From assembly GCA_964017195.1 (NCBI GenBank), contig OZ024888.1:14160201-14224200 (forward strand): a stretch of 64,000 nt of DNA, in the 5' to 3' direction. The DNA comes from Siderastrea radians. Lineage: Eukaryota > Cnidaria > Anthozoa > Scleractinia > Rhizangiidae. A program made the position numbers and the translations under genes. Shown here piece after piece: positions 25,701 through 40,700 of the stretch. The first letter of the stretch is position 1, and the number at the start of each line of letters is the position of its first letter. The notes under the pieces were generated by a model. That model was given only the letters and a program-made list of their open reading frames with translations. It searched no databases and was not told where the DNA came from.

Positions 25701-28700
25701 GCGTAAGCCCAGGATCCAATTTCCCTTTGATTGGAGTTCGTGGTCCATATAGTAAATTGTGTCTCATTCAACAGTAGAGACACCTGAAGAGAGGTAAATC
25801 CTGTCCTTCCGAGGTGGTACCAAAACTGAAAACACTTCCGTCCTGTTCCAGGAAAAATACGGGGACTTTTCAAACTTCCATAACATGTTACTTCGGATTG
25901 GCTGGAACAATCTTGAAAATAAGTGAATCCTCCTAAAATGTCAAAAAAGTGACACAAGAAGCGTCAAAAGAATGGCATCTATCTTTTACAAGAGAAAAAA
26001 AGACTGTAGACAGCAAGCGCGTGTTAAACTAAAACGATCAGATATTGGTTTTATCTCCTCTTACATTCCTATTTGAACAATTCTTTCTAAACTCGGTTAA
26101 AAATGTCAAAAAGCCTTCCAAAAATCAAGATCTTATTCTCAAAGTGTCGTAGAGCTTCTACGTCTCGTAAGAAAGGACACCTCCAGTGTTCATTTGTGTA
26201 TTTGTTTCAGTTTACATTTTTCGCTTTGATTTTTTGATTCAGTCTTTTCGTGTCCATTTTTACAAATTATCATAAGTTGCAACAAAATGAAAATAAAATA
26301 AAAATTTGGCCAAATAACAGAACATATGGAAGATATTACCAAGGGAATAGAGCTTTTGAATTTATATTTACATTTTGCTAACGTAAACTATATCGTACTA
26401 TTTGTAAGCGATCAAGACTTTACTCATAACCAAATGACTATTGAGAGGAATCTTGTTAATAGTTTTGATGGACTTACCGAGAGTGTTTTGCCAATCCTTT
26501 GTTATAAAGGACAGTGGAGAGAGTTTACTCATCTGCCATGAGTCACTTGGCATCCAAGCACAATGGTCGAACTCAAACAGGCACCCGGGAGATTCTATGG
26601 ACGATCAAAATACTTAGCATGTCAAATTACCTGGTGGATACAAAAATCTTTTTTTCGCCCTCTTCAACTTGTACTGCGACCCTTTGATATGATTTCGAGT
26701 TCGTCTGTCTTTATCAAATTAATTAAATTCACCAACAATTTACGATAAGCTTTCTCGACTGTTTGTAGTCAAAATATATGCTCAGTTCTGATGTTGGTCG
26801 CGACGTTTTGGCTGCTTATTACTGGTCTTCATCAGCTGATGGAGTTGACTTGTAGCGGAGCCACGGGTGTTGCCCGCCAGCGGAGCACCGTTGGTAAGCA
26901 AATTTGGTAACCTATCGATCCAAGAAATTTTGGTTGTGACGTCAGCGTACGCCCGTACTCCCGTCCGTACAGAATCTGTGGGAGGGGGAGGGGAGTCCCA
27001 AGACAATCCGACGGGGAGTGGAGAATGCCATCTTTTCTTGGCGGGAAATTTCGCTGTGCTTTTGGGCAACCGGCGTTTTTTTTGGTGGAAAATTGCATGA
27101 CCACCGTGGCTTTTGAAAAGGAGGTGTTTTGAAAAGCTTTAGCAGCTTGTTTACCAAAACGATGGTTCGACAGTTACTGAAGTTTTAAACTTGAGAAAAG
27201 ACATCTAATATCTATAAATGGAAAGAAAGAGTTCAAAAGAGTACTCAGTTGTCTTTTGGTGGAAGGCAAAAAGTACAAGTTACGAAATCTGCCCTCGAGG
27301 ATTTCATGTTGGTTTTCTTCACGGCGGAGAGCTTGTCTTGTTCTAAAACAACCGAGTAAGTGAAGTTTTTAAAGGGTTTAAGATACACGATTATGAGTAT
27401 TACGGTCAAAGAAATAACATTTTGAAATGGAAATTTAATTTATGTCGTTAGAAATGTGCCATTTACTTTTGCCTTTAAAATATTATAAGAAAACGCGCTC
27501 AGATTTGTGACAGATGTAGTATTGAATATTTTGTCATGTCCAGCCGATTCCACTCGAGTGGACGGACACACGATGCTGGAAGTGTAACGCGAATTGCATT
27601 TAAGTATAAACTTACGGGTTTTCGAATAAACTTTTTCCAGAAAGATTTCTCTTTCCATTATTTTGTGTTTGTTTATTTATAACAGTAGCTCAAGACACAG
27701 TCGCAACACAACAGCACAAGGATCATTTCAGTGAGATTTCGGTGAACAATTTCTTTCAGTTTTGACTGTCGGGTCCATCTCTTTGTGCATATTGTCGATT
27801 TTCTTGTCCTAGAAGCTTAAAATAGTAATAATCCTTTAAGCGAAGCAGTTGTCGGCTTAAGGCTACTTTATCCGAAAAGCTTCCGAAAACAGTTTTGTGC
27901 GTTTCTCAAAGCACCTAACTTCATATCTAGCATGTATAGTCCAGTCCGTTAGCGTCGAAATTTACGAAAATCGTGACAAATCGCTTAAAAGCACCAAATT
28001 TGGCATACATGTCCTTGAGGGCACATAAAACAAATTCAGAAGGGGTGCCATGTTATCTGAGTATCCGGGGGGCCACAGCACTCAAATGAATTTTCATTCA
28101 TCGTCACAGGATTCCCAAGCTCATGAACAGACCACTCAGTGGTAAACTGAAAAGGATTTCATAGGCTTTTTTAACTGACCTTGTCAGCGAGCGACAGAAA
28201 ATGACCACAAACAGCCATTAAAGTTTACCGAGCCACATATCCTTGTATTTTCCGCTCCCTTTTCGCTTGCCTGGGTTCCCTGTGATCAAACAGACTTAAC
28301 AAACTGAATCGTTACACTTCCGATAACTGTTAAGGGAACGAATAATTATTAGTTCGAATTAGTCGACAAACAGTCCCAAATCAGCAGCTCAAATCGCAAA
28401 GGAAACCGTTGCCTGCTACAGCTATTCAAATATTACTTATTTTGGGTTATTTTTGTCATACGTTCAGGAACATGTACGCCACCCATTTAGGAGAGGGACA
28501 ACTGAAAGAACTGATTTCCGTTATTAATTGTTTTAAATTAGGTTCCGTCACAGCCTTCCCCATTAAGTTCTTCTAGACAATAAAAGCAAGTTGGGTTGAC
28601 GAGAAATCTGGAAAATGTCAGATGTTTTAAGTGTACTGTTGAGAAAAACATATTGCGAGAGGCATTTTAAGGTCAATGACATATCTGACTTTACTTTAAA

Positions 28701-31700
28701 CGTCAGTTTAATTCATAGTACAATGACTGAAGAAACAAAATTGGTAACGAACATTAATATATGAAATAATCATACATTTGAACTGAGCATAATAATAGAA
28801 TTATATGAAGATCATCGCAGTGAAGGTGTTTCAACTTAAACATTTGAAAAGAAAGAAACAAAAATTCAGGCTTGAACGGGGATCGAACCCATGACCTCTG
28901 CGATACCGGTGCAGCACTCTAGAGCGCTATGATTATTTCATATATTAATGTTCATTTCTCCATCTACGGGATTAATACGAACTGTCAATTGACCAGCTCC
29001 CAGTTGGCTTAATAGCTCAGTTGGTTAGAGCGCTACACCGGTATCGCAGAGGTCATGGGTTCGATTCCCGTTCAAGCCTGAATTTTTTCTGGTTTCTTCT
29101 TTTCAACTGCTTAAGTTGAAACACCTTCACTGCGATGATCTGCACATAATTCTAAAATTTACAACGTTCAGTTCAATCTGCCTTGAGTCGTATGTCACCA
29201 GCGAGTACCATAAGAAGCACGCACGCTTGCCAAGCTCTCTTCCAAGGTAGTCAACCAGCCCCAGCGATTACTCACCACACTTTCTCCAGCATCGTAAGTT
29301 TTTCTTTCTTTCTTTCATCTTGCAGTTCTTAATTCAGTACACCGCATCGGGTACTTAACATTGCTTAAACCGATAACATTAATCAAGTCCCTCCCTCTGA
29401 GAAAACAGGGGCACCCAACGGTTCGTTTTCGGGGGAATATCTGTTCGGCAGACCAAAGTCGCCTGAGAAAACTCTAGAAAATGATATTTCAAGTATTTTG
29501 CTAAAAGTTTCTCTTTGGGTGCCCCTAAGAAAAGACGCCGAGGTCTGCAGAACAGGATTTTATTGCATGTTTCAGGCGAGCGTTCGCCTGAAAAACGCGT
29601 AAAACATTAATCAGCTGGCTAAATAACAAGTTGCGACTATTAGATTCCAAATACAACGCATGAACGGAGAGCAAAAAGGCCCAGATACGGCGACGAGCTC
29701 AATCTTTCGCCCTAGGACAGCGAGGGACGTATATAACTACCGTCTTAGAGTTTCAGTGTTGGTCTTTTGAATAACGCGTAGATCAGAGGGAATGGTTATT
29801 GCAATAGGCAAGAATCTTCTCTGACAACATTACATGTTCTTCACGATTAACGTAAAAAACGCTATTGCTTCGTTATTTTATTTTTACCATCACATGTATT
29901 TGTTTTTCCTCTGAATGTAGCTAGCAGCCCTAGCAGTTCACACCTACAACCGCCTGCAGAACAGGCGTTTTTAATTAATGCCTGTCATGCGCGCAGGCTC
30001 CTGTTTACACCAGAGAGAATGACAGATTAACCCATTAAAATCCCCTTCTTTAGTTTGGTGAAAAAATTCTGAAGTTCGCCAGGTCATTCTAACTAACTGA
30101 TGCCTTTTGATGTTTTTGTTGTCTTGCTTTGTCGACCTTTATCCCTTATAACGATCGATCTCGAGATCTACAGTATGCGTGGCTGAGTGATCACAAATTG
30201 AGTTATTGAATGTGTTGGTTTATTTATAACATTTTTTTTAATTAGAAAAGAAATTTCTCTCCCAGATATGTCTTTGGCAAAAGAAAGCTTGAACTAAGAC
30301 TTAGAAAAGCTGCTTAACCCGTTTGGGATAAGCTTTATTTTCCATTTGTCCGGCCTTAGGTCAGTTTGTTGTCCACCAGTCACGGCCAGTAATTTATTTG
30401 ACCACATGATACTCAGGCTCATGAGCAGATCTCCATGTTGGTAGACAAATGCACATACCGTATGTGGATTTGCTGTTGCAAGTAACTCTAATGACTGTTT
30501 ATTACCATTTGTTCCGTTCGCTGATGAAATCAGTTAAAAAGTTCCCTACAATAATTTTATTTTGCTATTAGTGATTTGTTAGTGAGCCTGGTTGTCCTGT
30601 GACCAAGTTATTGACAATAGATTTGCGTTCCACGGCCCCTCGGATGCTTGGATCTCGTGGCACCCCTTCTCAATTTGTTTTATATGGTCTCAAGAATATG
30701 TGTGCCAAATTTGATGCTTTTACGTGATTTGTCACAATTTTTCCCTTAACGGACTGGACTAATAAGCTTACTTCGCAGCTGCGAAACTATATGCCATAAT
30801 TTAAAACGTGTTTGGTGTTTGTTTGTTTTCAATCTTGATGGTCTCTAGTTAGAGAATGAAACATGAAAGTTATTTAAGAAACTCTGAGCGAAGCAGTTGT
30901 CGGTTTAAACGTATGTTATCCTAAAAGCTTCCAAAAACAGTTCTGTGCATTTCTAAAAGCCACGTGTCTTCCCATTAGGGGAAGTCATCGTGAACCTGAG
31001 CTTTTGGTTTTTAATCCTGTCCACCAAGCTCAAGAACATGAAACCCCCAAGTACGCAAGGAGTGCCATTGGCATTAAGTCCTCAAGTTACTTCATTAGCG
31101 TTTAGGGTCCATGTCAACAGACAGCTTGCATAGAAGCATTTTATAAACTTGCGTGTTTCATGTTTTATAATTCAAGCTGGATAATGGTTAAAAACAAAAA
31201 CAAATTAAAGCTCAGCTAACCATCTCCATATACAGTATTGCATTCCTCCTCGTTCGATAAGGAGAGGTCATCAACAGCAATGTCCCCATGAATACCATTT
31301 CCAAAAACGCCCTGCAGGGTAACCTGAAAAGACAGAAAAAATATGAAAAGTGTCAGAAATTCAAGGGGAGAGGATATAAGCTGCTCATGAACCTTTAGCA
31401 AATGGCCATTTTTCCACTTGAAAATGGACTTAAGCTCTTCAGAAATCTGCGGGCAAAGGTTTTTCCTTGCTTACGTCTTATATTCTGAAAACGCTATCTT
31501 TACGTACTTTTGTTGAGTAAGAGTAATGTATGGTAAACTCAAACACGAACATTTCAGAAAGGGTAAAATAACGAAAGGAGGTTGCGACATATTGCGGAAT
31601 AAATTTAGGTGGTAAGAATTGCCAATGGCTGATTCCTAAAGATGCAAGGACTAATAACTAGCTTTACTTTTATTTATGTATGAAGTAAAATAAGTACCAT

Positions 31701-34700
31701 TGAATAAATAAATAACTAAATAAATATTAAAGTATTTTTCCAAAACAATGAAGACGTACGTTGTAACTGTTAGAATCCCCTTTATGCCCGACTTGACCAA
31801 AATTCCAGTTGTCGCCTTGTTCGCCAGTGCGTTTCCAAACTAGAGTTCTGGACTCCTTGGTCTGTATGTAAACATTCAAACTGCCGATGTCCTTTCCTTT
31901 CATGTGATACCAGAACTGTATGCAAGTGGATTTACCGGCTTCAATAAGACTGCTGACCAGAACGGCTGATTCACCTGCCTTGTGTGGGACTGTTGCCTCT
32001 AAAAATATGTATTTTCCTGACAACAAATCAATTGCAACAAAAGGATGTTTACTTTCGACAGTAAGGTGCATACAATAAGTACTGCAAACAGTATTTTATA
32101 GAAATATACACCTAACTGGAGAAACGTTGTCGTGTGAAAAGCATATACCATGAACGATACGACTCAATGGTTTTCTGGGAAGGGGAAAACTTGGTTCTAT
32201 TTTCAGGCACCGTGGAGATAATATTAACACAGTATATCCAAATGTACTTTAAAACCCCCTTAGGAATGAAAATATCTTGAACACCAATATCTGGAACTAA
32301 GTAGCAAACTTGTCAGTTCTGTCTTCCCAGAATTCCATCGCGTCACAACGTTCAGTTTATAGCTTGCAGCCGACAACGTTTTATTAGTCAGGTGTATATA
32401 ATTACGAAAATTTGGTAGCAGTTAACATAACTTGTCTACCAAAACACCTAACATATATATAGCACCTAACATAACTTTCCTTGCAAGAAAAGGCTAAAGT
32501 GTTTTACAAGAAATAAGCTATGTAAAAAAAGCAATAATTTTGCATTATTGTGCTATAAAGGCTTGAAAGGTTTCAGGAGCTGGGGCCCGATCAGTAGCCT
32601 GTATTTGGGAAAGCCAAGTTAATGAAAAAAACGAAAAACGTCGCATTTAAAAGGTTGATTGACTGATAAATGGGAGCTCAAGTCATATAAACGATGTTCC
32701 GACTCTTTTACTCACCAGTCGGTAGAAATGTGGTGTGATCATAATCTGGTCCAGTGTTCTTTGTGGGTGTCGGTCCGGATCCAATGCGCCAGCGTAAGCT
32801 AGACTCATGTTTCAGCCCACATACACCGTCCTCGAAATCGCATTTAACTGGTAACAAAATGGAAGCAATGACAGCTTTTTGTGAGTAAAGATCACCTTAA
32901 CCCAGCTGTGTCAAGTCATGTGCTGCCTTAATAGACCCATTAGGCTCTGCATGCAAATTGCAAATTATAGGTCATGTGATGTACTCTGCAGAATTGATTG
33001 TTTATCCAAGTATCTGGAAATAATTCTCTCAAGTGCACATGTATATGTTTAGACTTGGAAGCAAAATCGTTTAGAGCAACTTTAGATGAATTAAGCTATG
33101 GTCACAAACAAGAAAGCTAAATAGGTCTAAGGTCACTCATAAGTATAAGGCCCCGAACACACCAATGTAATATATCCAATCATCCACGATTAGCATTGTT
33201 AAATTTAACATTTTCTGGAAACTACATCTTTCCACATGGTTACCAAACAGGTTTAACATGTTGAATTCAGCAATTGATGTTGAACGTTGATTACCTTTTT
33301 TTCTAAAGCAACAAGAATGGATGATCTTCCAAAAGACATTTATCTTGAGATGTACCCAGTATTTCAACTGGCAAATCATCGCGAGTTAAATTTAGGGAAA
33401 GCCGCAAAAGCAAAGGAATTTTTCTGGATTTTAAACGAACAAAGCTATCAGTCATTGCCAACTGGTCAAAATAGTGGAACAGGGAATTTGACTTGGAAAC
33501 GAAGGAATGGCTAAGTATTTGATTGTGGCGATTTTGGTTCTTCGTTTTCTCGCCATTTAGTGATTTAGTTGTAAAATCAGATCAATCACTTGAGAGAATA
33601 TTTGATCAGGATATCCAACACCTCGAAGTTCGTCCAAACAAACTCCGCTTGGCCTTTTTTGAAACACTTTATTGGTGTTGAAAACCGTAATGTTTGATAT
33701 ATTTAATAACTTGCTAACGTACCTTTGTTTCCAACACACCGACGAAATTTTGACAAGGCACAGCTTAAATTTTGCAGTGGGCAAAGTAACGAGTCTGAAA
33801 CACAAAAATTGCGTCAAAACAAGGTAATTCATGAATAACCATACTTCTTTAATTTTTCTTGTTTTCAAGTGCATTCCAGGTTTATAGCTTTCCTAACGAA
33901 ATTGATAGTAAATGAAAAGCGTTCTCAAGTCGAGTTTTAAAAAAATCAGGAAGCGAAATTGAGAGGACTCAGAATTTCGTTTTTGTTGTAACAATGTCTT
34001 ACAACATTATACGACATATTGACAGAAGCTTAGCTGACCAAAATGAAGGTTAGGGTGTAACTGGAAATATCAACGGCGTAAAGGAATCTTGTGTCTTTTT
34101 TCCAGACAGGAAAGTTTATTCTCGCGGCAAATGGGACCGCTTCACTTGCGCAACGAACAAAACTTTGAGTCTAAAAGAACAGCACTTTGCATCACTTCCA
34201 ACATTTTTACCCCTTAATTTGACATCACACTTTAATGAACTTTTCATTAGGCGCAAAAAATTCATTTCATAGGCACTTGAATTAAATTATAGTTCAAGGA
34301 GTGTAACCGACCACCACTACGCTAATTTGATTGAAGGCCACGGCTAATTGAAATCGGAACTTATTGAATCGTCCGCATAAATACCTCACTCCTCAACAAA
34401 TAATAGTTTTTACCGCATATTGGTGGCTCGTCAGTTCCATCTTCACAATTGTTTTCCCGATCACATGTTAGAGACCATGACACACATCCACCTCCGGCGC
34501 AGGAGAATTTATCTTCTGGACAGCTTACTTCTGTAAAAGGAAACAGTATTTAATACCAATACACTCATTCCAATTCCAAGTACTTTGTAGTATAAACTCT
34601 TGCTTACCACATCTGGCCTCGTCTGCCCTGTCACTGCAGCCCTTTTTGAAGTCACATAGCATGTCTGCAGCAAGGCATTCCCCAGTTGGACAAGGAAATT

Positions 34701-37700
34701 GATTTGAAAGGCACTTGCAGTTCTTCTCATCGGAGTTGTCCACACAGTGATTGTCACCATCGCAAAGGAGTTGTTGGTTGACGCACAGTCCATTCTCACA
34801 TTGAAAATTATTGTTCCCCTCACATGTGAAGCCTGAAAAATTGAAGTTCATGTGAAATATTTCAATTTCTGATCTCTTTTCAGGCCCCATTCAAACAAAG
34901 GGGAGATGACAAGTGCTCCGGCAATCTTGAAGTACCGGCAGGGAATAACGCAAAACACTTTTGCTGTTAATCATAGCAACTATCTTTTTATCGGCTTGAA
35001 TAACTAAATTTCTTACCTTCTTCTTAATTCCAGTGTAATGAAATTATTCATTTCTTCTCGTGAACATGAACTTTCAAGACTATTTGAATGTATTGTCTGT
35101 TTATTTCCCTTCAAACCTGTTTTCTTAAGAAAGTTATTATTATTCTTTTAAAAAAAGAAATTGAAATTCTGAAAAAAAACAGCCTGTCAAAATGTGGTTG
35201 CCTTGGTAACGGCAACTTTATTTAACAAGGTCTTGCCACACTAAATTGTTCCCAGTTAAATGTTAGGAAAAGTTCCAGATTTAGTGGCTTAAGATTTATG
35301 TATTAAGAAAGTTATAAACGTTGTAAGGTGGCTCATCTGGATTTTTCCGAGGCACACCATCCCAACTTTGAACTGCTAATACTTTACTGTCTGAGCTCGA
35401 TGGGGCAAGCTGCCTCACTCATTTACGAGAGACTGAATGAACTTGTCAAAAAAGTAGGCTTGATTGACATTGGTGTTACCAGAGCAACGAAACGATGCGT
35501 CATGATTTTTGTATATCAGCAATTTTCTCGACATCTAGACCTAAACCTCTAAAACGACCTATTGTCTCTTATAGTCTATGTGTAGATCTTCAAGACTGCA
35601 ACGTTTGAAAAAATTCTATGACAGCGTTTTCGAAAAAAATCGGATTGAATTTTTTCCAGTAAAAAAAAACACAGATTTATGTTATTTTCTATTGTTTCAT
35701 CAGTATCAGTGTTATCCTGACAGACTGAAACAATGTTTTCACCCTATGTCATAGCTAAAGCATACAGGTACTTTTCCTGAAGGTCTCATCCGGTTTGCTT
35801 CTCTAGGTTTCAAATGATGTAATCAGAAGTAGTGTCTCAAATATGCTCATTTTAAACAGAGAAGCAACATTTTTGTTACGGACGCTTTTATTCAAAACCT
35901 AGTCGATGAATTTTCTTTTGAATCTTGTGAACTCAAGTCTAACATGTATTGAACTATCCCTGTAAATCTCACGCGCATTGAATCATTTTAAGGGCGCGAA
36001 ATACAAATAAAAGTATAGGAGACTTGTGCACTCGTCTCCAAAATTTTCATTGCCGTATCATCTGTTGATAGCCGGTTTATTTCAGGAGTTTCTCTTTTGT
36101 CTGTATTCTACATATTCTTGTGCTTTGGAAGCAACAAGTTTGCCATGCCTGCTTGCTACGCTTCGCTGGTGCCGGTGGGATCGTGAAAATTCTGCTTTTA
36201 ATACAATGACAATGAAAGCCTTGACTTAATTGCTATTGTACTAAGAACCCCCTCCCAGTCTGAGAAGAGTTAAATTACCTGTATTGAATTAAATATATAT
36301 ACTCGTACCTGGTGCACTATGAGGTGGAGATCGTTCACATTGTTTTGAGGAAATGCTAATATTACCAACTGCTGCATGATAAACATTTGAAGGTAGTTTA
36401 CCTTTTGCGACAATCACAACCTGCAACAATTAAAAGACATCATTGAATTTTGCAAGGAAACGGAATAGGAGACTACACGTTGTGTTTACCCACACCCAAT
36501 AAACCATACCTTAAAATCTTCATTTGTTGTGAATGACACAAGTCCAGTTTGCCATGTTTGGCCCTGATACCCGCTGAGTTTCCAAATGGAGGAATTAGAT
36601 GACGTCATTAAGATTACGCTAAGCGATGATGCCGAATCAGTGGAAAGTAGATACGAGAAGGACAAACATAAACCGGTTTTCTGGTAAATGGAGTTCTCAA
36701 AAATCCAAGGACTCTCAAGAACAGCAGGCTTACTTTTCTCACTGGCAACAATCCCTGAGGGAAATAAAGAAAAGAATGAACTGGCATTTTCTTAGAATTT
36801 CTCAGTAAAAAAAGAATTTATCAGATGATTAGCCTTAACCAGCTACAAAAATCGTTTATATTTCAAATCACTTTTAATTGTACAAACCTTTGCCATATGC
36901 CGAACGTTTCCAACCTTTATCGTTATTATTCCAGGTGCAAAAATCCGAAATGAAGTTACAACCTTCCACGCGGATAGCTGAAAACAAAGAAAGATAATGC
37001 ATTTCTACCTCGCACGTCTTAGTTGGCACTTAAAACCTCTGGCACTTAAAAACGTCTGCTTGTATAATTATTCAGTCTACTCACTATCCATATTCCATCT
37101 GGCCGTAAACGTATTTCGGTGGCAAGTAACAAAATTCTCAATCAATGCGCAGACAGCAATTTAGAAATAAAAACCGGCAAACTCGCTGCTCTTCTCGGAC
37201 CCCGCGCACATTATGCACAGCATGCCTTAGTCTACTCTAAAAGTACTGGGAATGTAAATGTCTTGAACGTAAATAAACGAAACTGAGTAAGAAGTTTTCC
37301 AAGTGACATTTTTCCATTGTGTCGCATTGTCCATCGCTTATACTTTTTACATAACCATGTCGACAACGTTTTTTTAAACAGGTATATTATGAAAGTCAAG
37401 ACGAGTCATCATTAGAGATGGATACAATTTAAAAAATTGAATTAAACTAATCAAATAAGTGCTCGAATTTTGGCAAATAAAGTAAAAAAGGAAATAAAGT
37501 TGAATTAATTTTAAAACATCCAAGCCAGGGCGTACCTGAGACATGAACTTCACCAATTTCTCTCGAAATCTCCGAAAAATTTGACAAGGCGTCCACGAAG
37601 ACATACATAACCTAAAACACAAAAAATGTACTTATATTAAGCAATAAGCCATCGACAAAATAATATTGTAGAAAATGAATGATTCAGGTTTTTAATAACA

Positions 37701-40700
37701 TATATAAATAATATTTTCTGTATACCTAGTTAGATAAAATAGCTTTTTGTCTTATACTATCTGTTTCGTTGGAAACGAATTCTTAATTTGTGACGATTAC
37801 GTTACAATCGATAATTAATGAGAGAATTACGTTACAATCGATAATTAATTGTAATTAGTGACATTGCGAACGACAATTGAGATTACCGCCGGTTTTCCTT
37901 CCGAAGATAAAGAATTAATTAAGAGCCATCGGGTATGTAAATATTCAATCATTCAACTTTGGCAATATTGTTGTGTATAATTATCGTTGTGATGTTAATA
38001 CAGGTTTCGAAAGACTCAAAGCTGTAAACCAGGTACAACCCTATACGAGACAGCAAATAAACTGAGAGTCCTTTGACACGTTGGTGAACTTATTAACCGC
38101 TTCGGTCGAGGAAACATTCGAACCCGTCCCGCGAGATGGCAGAAGAAGCCAAGACCATTCGTCGAACTGCAAAGACGCGATTCACGAGGAAAAGAAACGA
38201 GCTCCTGAAATCTATTTCAAGCAAAAGCAACCGCGAACTCGTGGAAAGCAATTACGCACAACTCGTCGATGCGTGGAATATCCTCGAGAGTAAGCACGAC
38301 TTCTACACGATATATCTAAGAGACGACGAGCTTGAAGACGCCGACAAGTGGATCACAGAGAGTCAAAATCTCTTCTCTGAAGCAACGACAGCGAAGATCA
38401 ACTTTATCAAGGATTTATTGATAGTAGAACAGAATGCGCGCGCGGAAGCAGAGCGTACAGAAGTCCTCGACAAAGAGCGCGAGCGAACGAAACAACTGTC
38501 CGATCAAGCAATGATAAGAAGAGACACTGCGCGAGCCGTCTTTGAGACATCGCATCGGGGCGCTACGCATGTCTTAACGTTAGACAAAATCCCTGCCGCT
38601 ACGGTAAGGAAGCTGCAAATTCAACTCGAAGATACCTACACAGAATGTAAGCAAGCTAATAGCGCGCTTCTGAGCTTATTAACGAGAGAAGCAGCCTCAC
38701 CTGAGATGAATTGGATCCCAGCCATTCAAGCTAGCTATAATGACATAGTCGCTAAACTGGAAGCGCACCTAGATATTGAAACGGTGGATGAATCCAAGAA
38801 CCAAGTTAGGGCTGAGAAATCCAGCAGCGTGCAATTGGAAAAAATCCGAATGCCACGATTTGATGGAGATTTGAGAGAATATCCCACCTTCAAGCGAGAC
38901 TTTCAGAAACAAGTGATGCCACATCTGACCGAGGATACCGCACCCTATACGTTACGATCTTGCCTGGGCAAGGAACCACTAGCACAAGTGAAAAGTGTAG
39001 ACGACGATATCCGGGACATGTGGAAAAGACTAGATGAGAAATACGGAGACCCAGCCAGAGTCGCTGATGCAATAATTAATGACATAAGAAGAGTCAGAGG
39101 CATCAAAGAGGGCGAAAACAGAAGATTCGTCGAATTCGTTGGAATCATAGAAGATGGGTACAGAGATCTCAAGAGACTCGGTTTAGAATTGAGATAACCA
39201 CTACAAGTTCCGTAAGCATTATTGAGAGGAAGCTACCGGCAGACGTAAGAAAGGAATGGGCAAAGCTTCTGAGCGCCGATGAGAGTACGGTCAACAAGAC
39301 TGACAAGTTCTCTAGCCTTCTTAAATTCCTTCTTGCTCAAAAGCGAGCGGTTGAGTATGACTCTTCAGAACTCCGTGCGTCCAGAGGTCCTGTACTAGGA
39401 GCAAAAGGGACAATCAATCATGTCGCGGCGGATGAACACCGCGATAATCCAAAACAGAGATCTCGCAGTAAATGTTTAATCCATGACGTGCCGAACATTC
39501 AAAAAACGAATGCAGACTTTATCTATCCAAACCGATGGGAGAGAAAATGGCATTGCTAAAGGAAAAGGGCGCATGCTTTTCCTGTCTGAAGTACGGTCAT
39601 CGATCACGCGATTGCCGGAGAAAGAAAGAATGCGGGATCAATGGATGTAAAGGGAAACATCACGTGACGCTACACGAAGACAAGCCTGCGGAAACGGAAG
39701 CGCCAGAGATATCGGGAGCCTCTAGCACATGCACTGATCAACTCGGTGATACATGTCTCCTCCAGATACAGAGAGTTAGAACACCAAGAGGATGGGTAAA
39801 TGTCTTGTGGGACAACGCGTCATCCATAAGCCTCATGACGCACGGTAAAGCAAAGGCCGAAAAGCTTCGCGGCACACCGGTGGAACTTTCCATCACCAAA
39901 GTAGGAGGGGAGGAAGAGAGAAAGAAGTCATCAAAATACCGACTCTCCCTTATCGACCTCCTGGGCGAAACAGTCACTCTCGAAGTTTACGGGATCGATA
40001 AAGTAACTTCCGACATCCAAAGCGTCAGCATAGACGGAATATCACACATCCTCGGAGTCCCAAAGGACGAAATTGAACGACCTCATGGAACTGTGGACGT
40101 CTTAATCGGATACGATTACGCCGGATTTCACCCAGAGAAGGAGAGCAGCTCTGGGCATCTACTGCTACTAAGGAATCGTTTCGGACGCTGCATTGGCGGA
40201 ACTCACCCCTCCATCCGAGGATCAATCAAAAAACCAGCGCTAGGCGAAGTTAAACCGTTGCACTAAGTGAAAGGAGTCAAAATAGAGGACTTCTACAACA
40301 TCGAGAATCTTGGAATTAATTGCACCCCGCGTTGTGGAGGATGCAAGTGCGGCAAGTGCGCGCCGGGAAGCAACAACTACACTCTCAAGGAAGAAAGGGA
40401 GTTAAAGCTCATCGAAAAAGGCCTTCAATACGACGAGCAGGACAGTTGTTGGATCACCAAATATCCCTGGATCAAGGATCCCTACTTATTACCGAATAAG
40501 AAAAGGGCCGCCTTTGGCCGACTTTTATCTACAGAGCGAAGATTGGGAAGGAATACACAACACGCGAAGGTCTATCAGGCACAGATCGAAGACATGATCG
40601 AAAAGCAAGTGGCCAGAAAACTTACCCAGACAGAAGTTGATAACTACAAGGGAGCGATTCACTACATCTCCCACCACGATGTTTTGAAACCAGATTCTAA

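Larger units (their letters stand above)
26595..31220 (-). other. 4.6-kb intron between MAM3 and MAM4, repeat-filled
   Basis: Contains a repeat related to 54440..54610 at 26800..27110, an inverted-repeat pair (27940..28080 and 30630..30770) with an associated direct repeat (27838..27905, 30890..30960), and two SINE copies at 28755..29160. No exon was recognised. Confidence 0.6.

Noticed and set aside
29001..29076. A functional tRNA gene
   Set aside because: Anticodon arm does not pair properly and near-identical copies occur elsewhere in the window with SINE tails.
33287..33874. Frames on both strands that might be a transposase
   Set aside because: No catalytic motif or terminal repeats could be identified.
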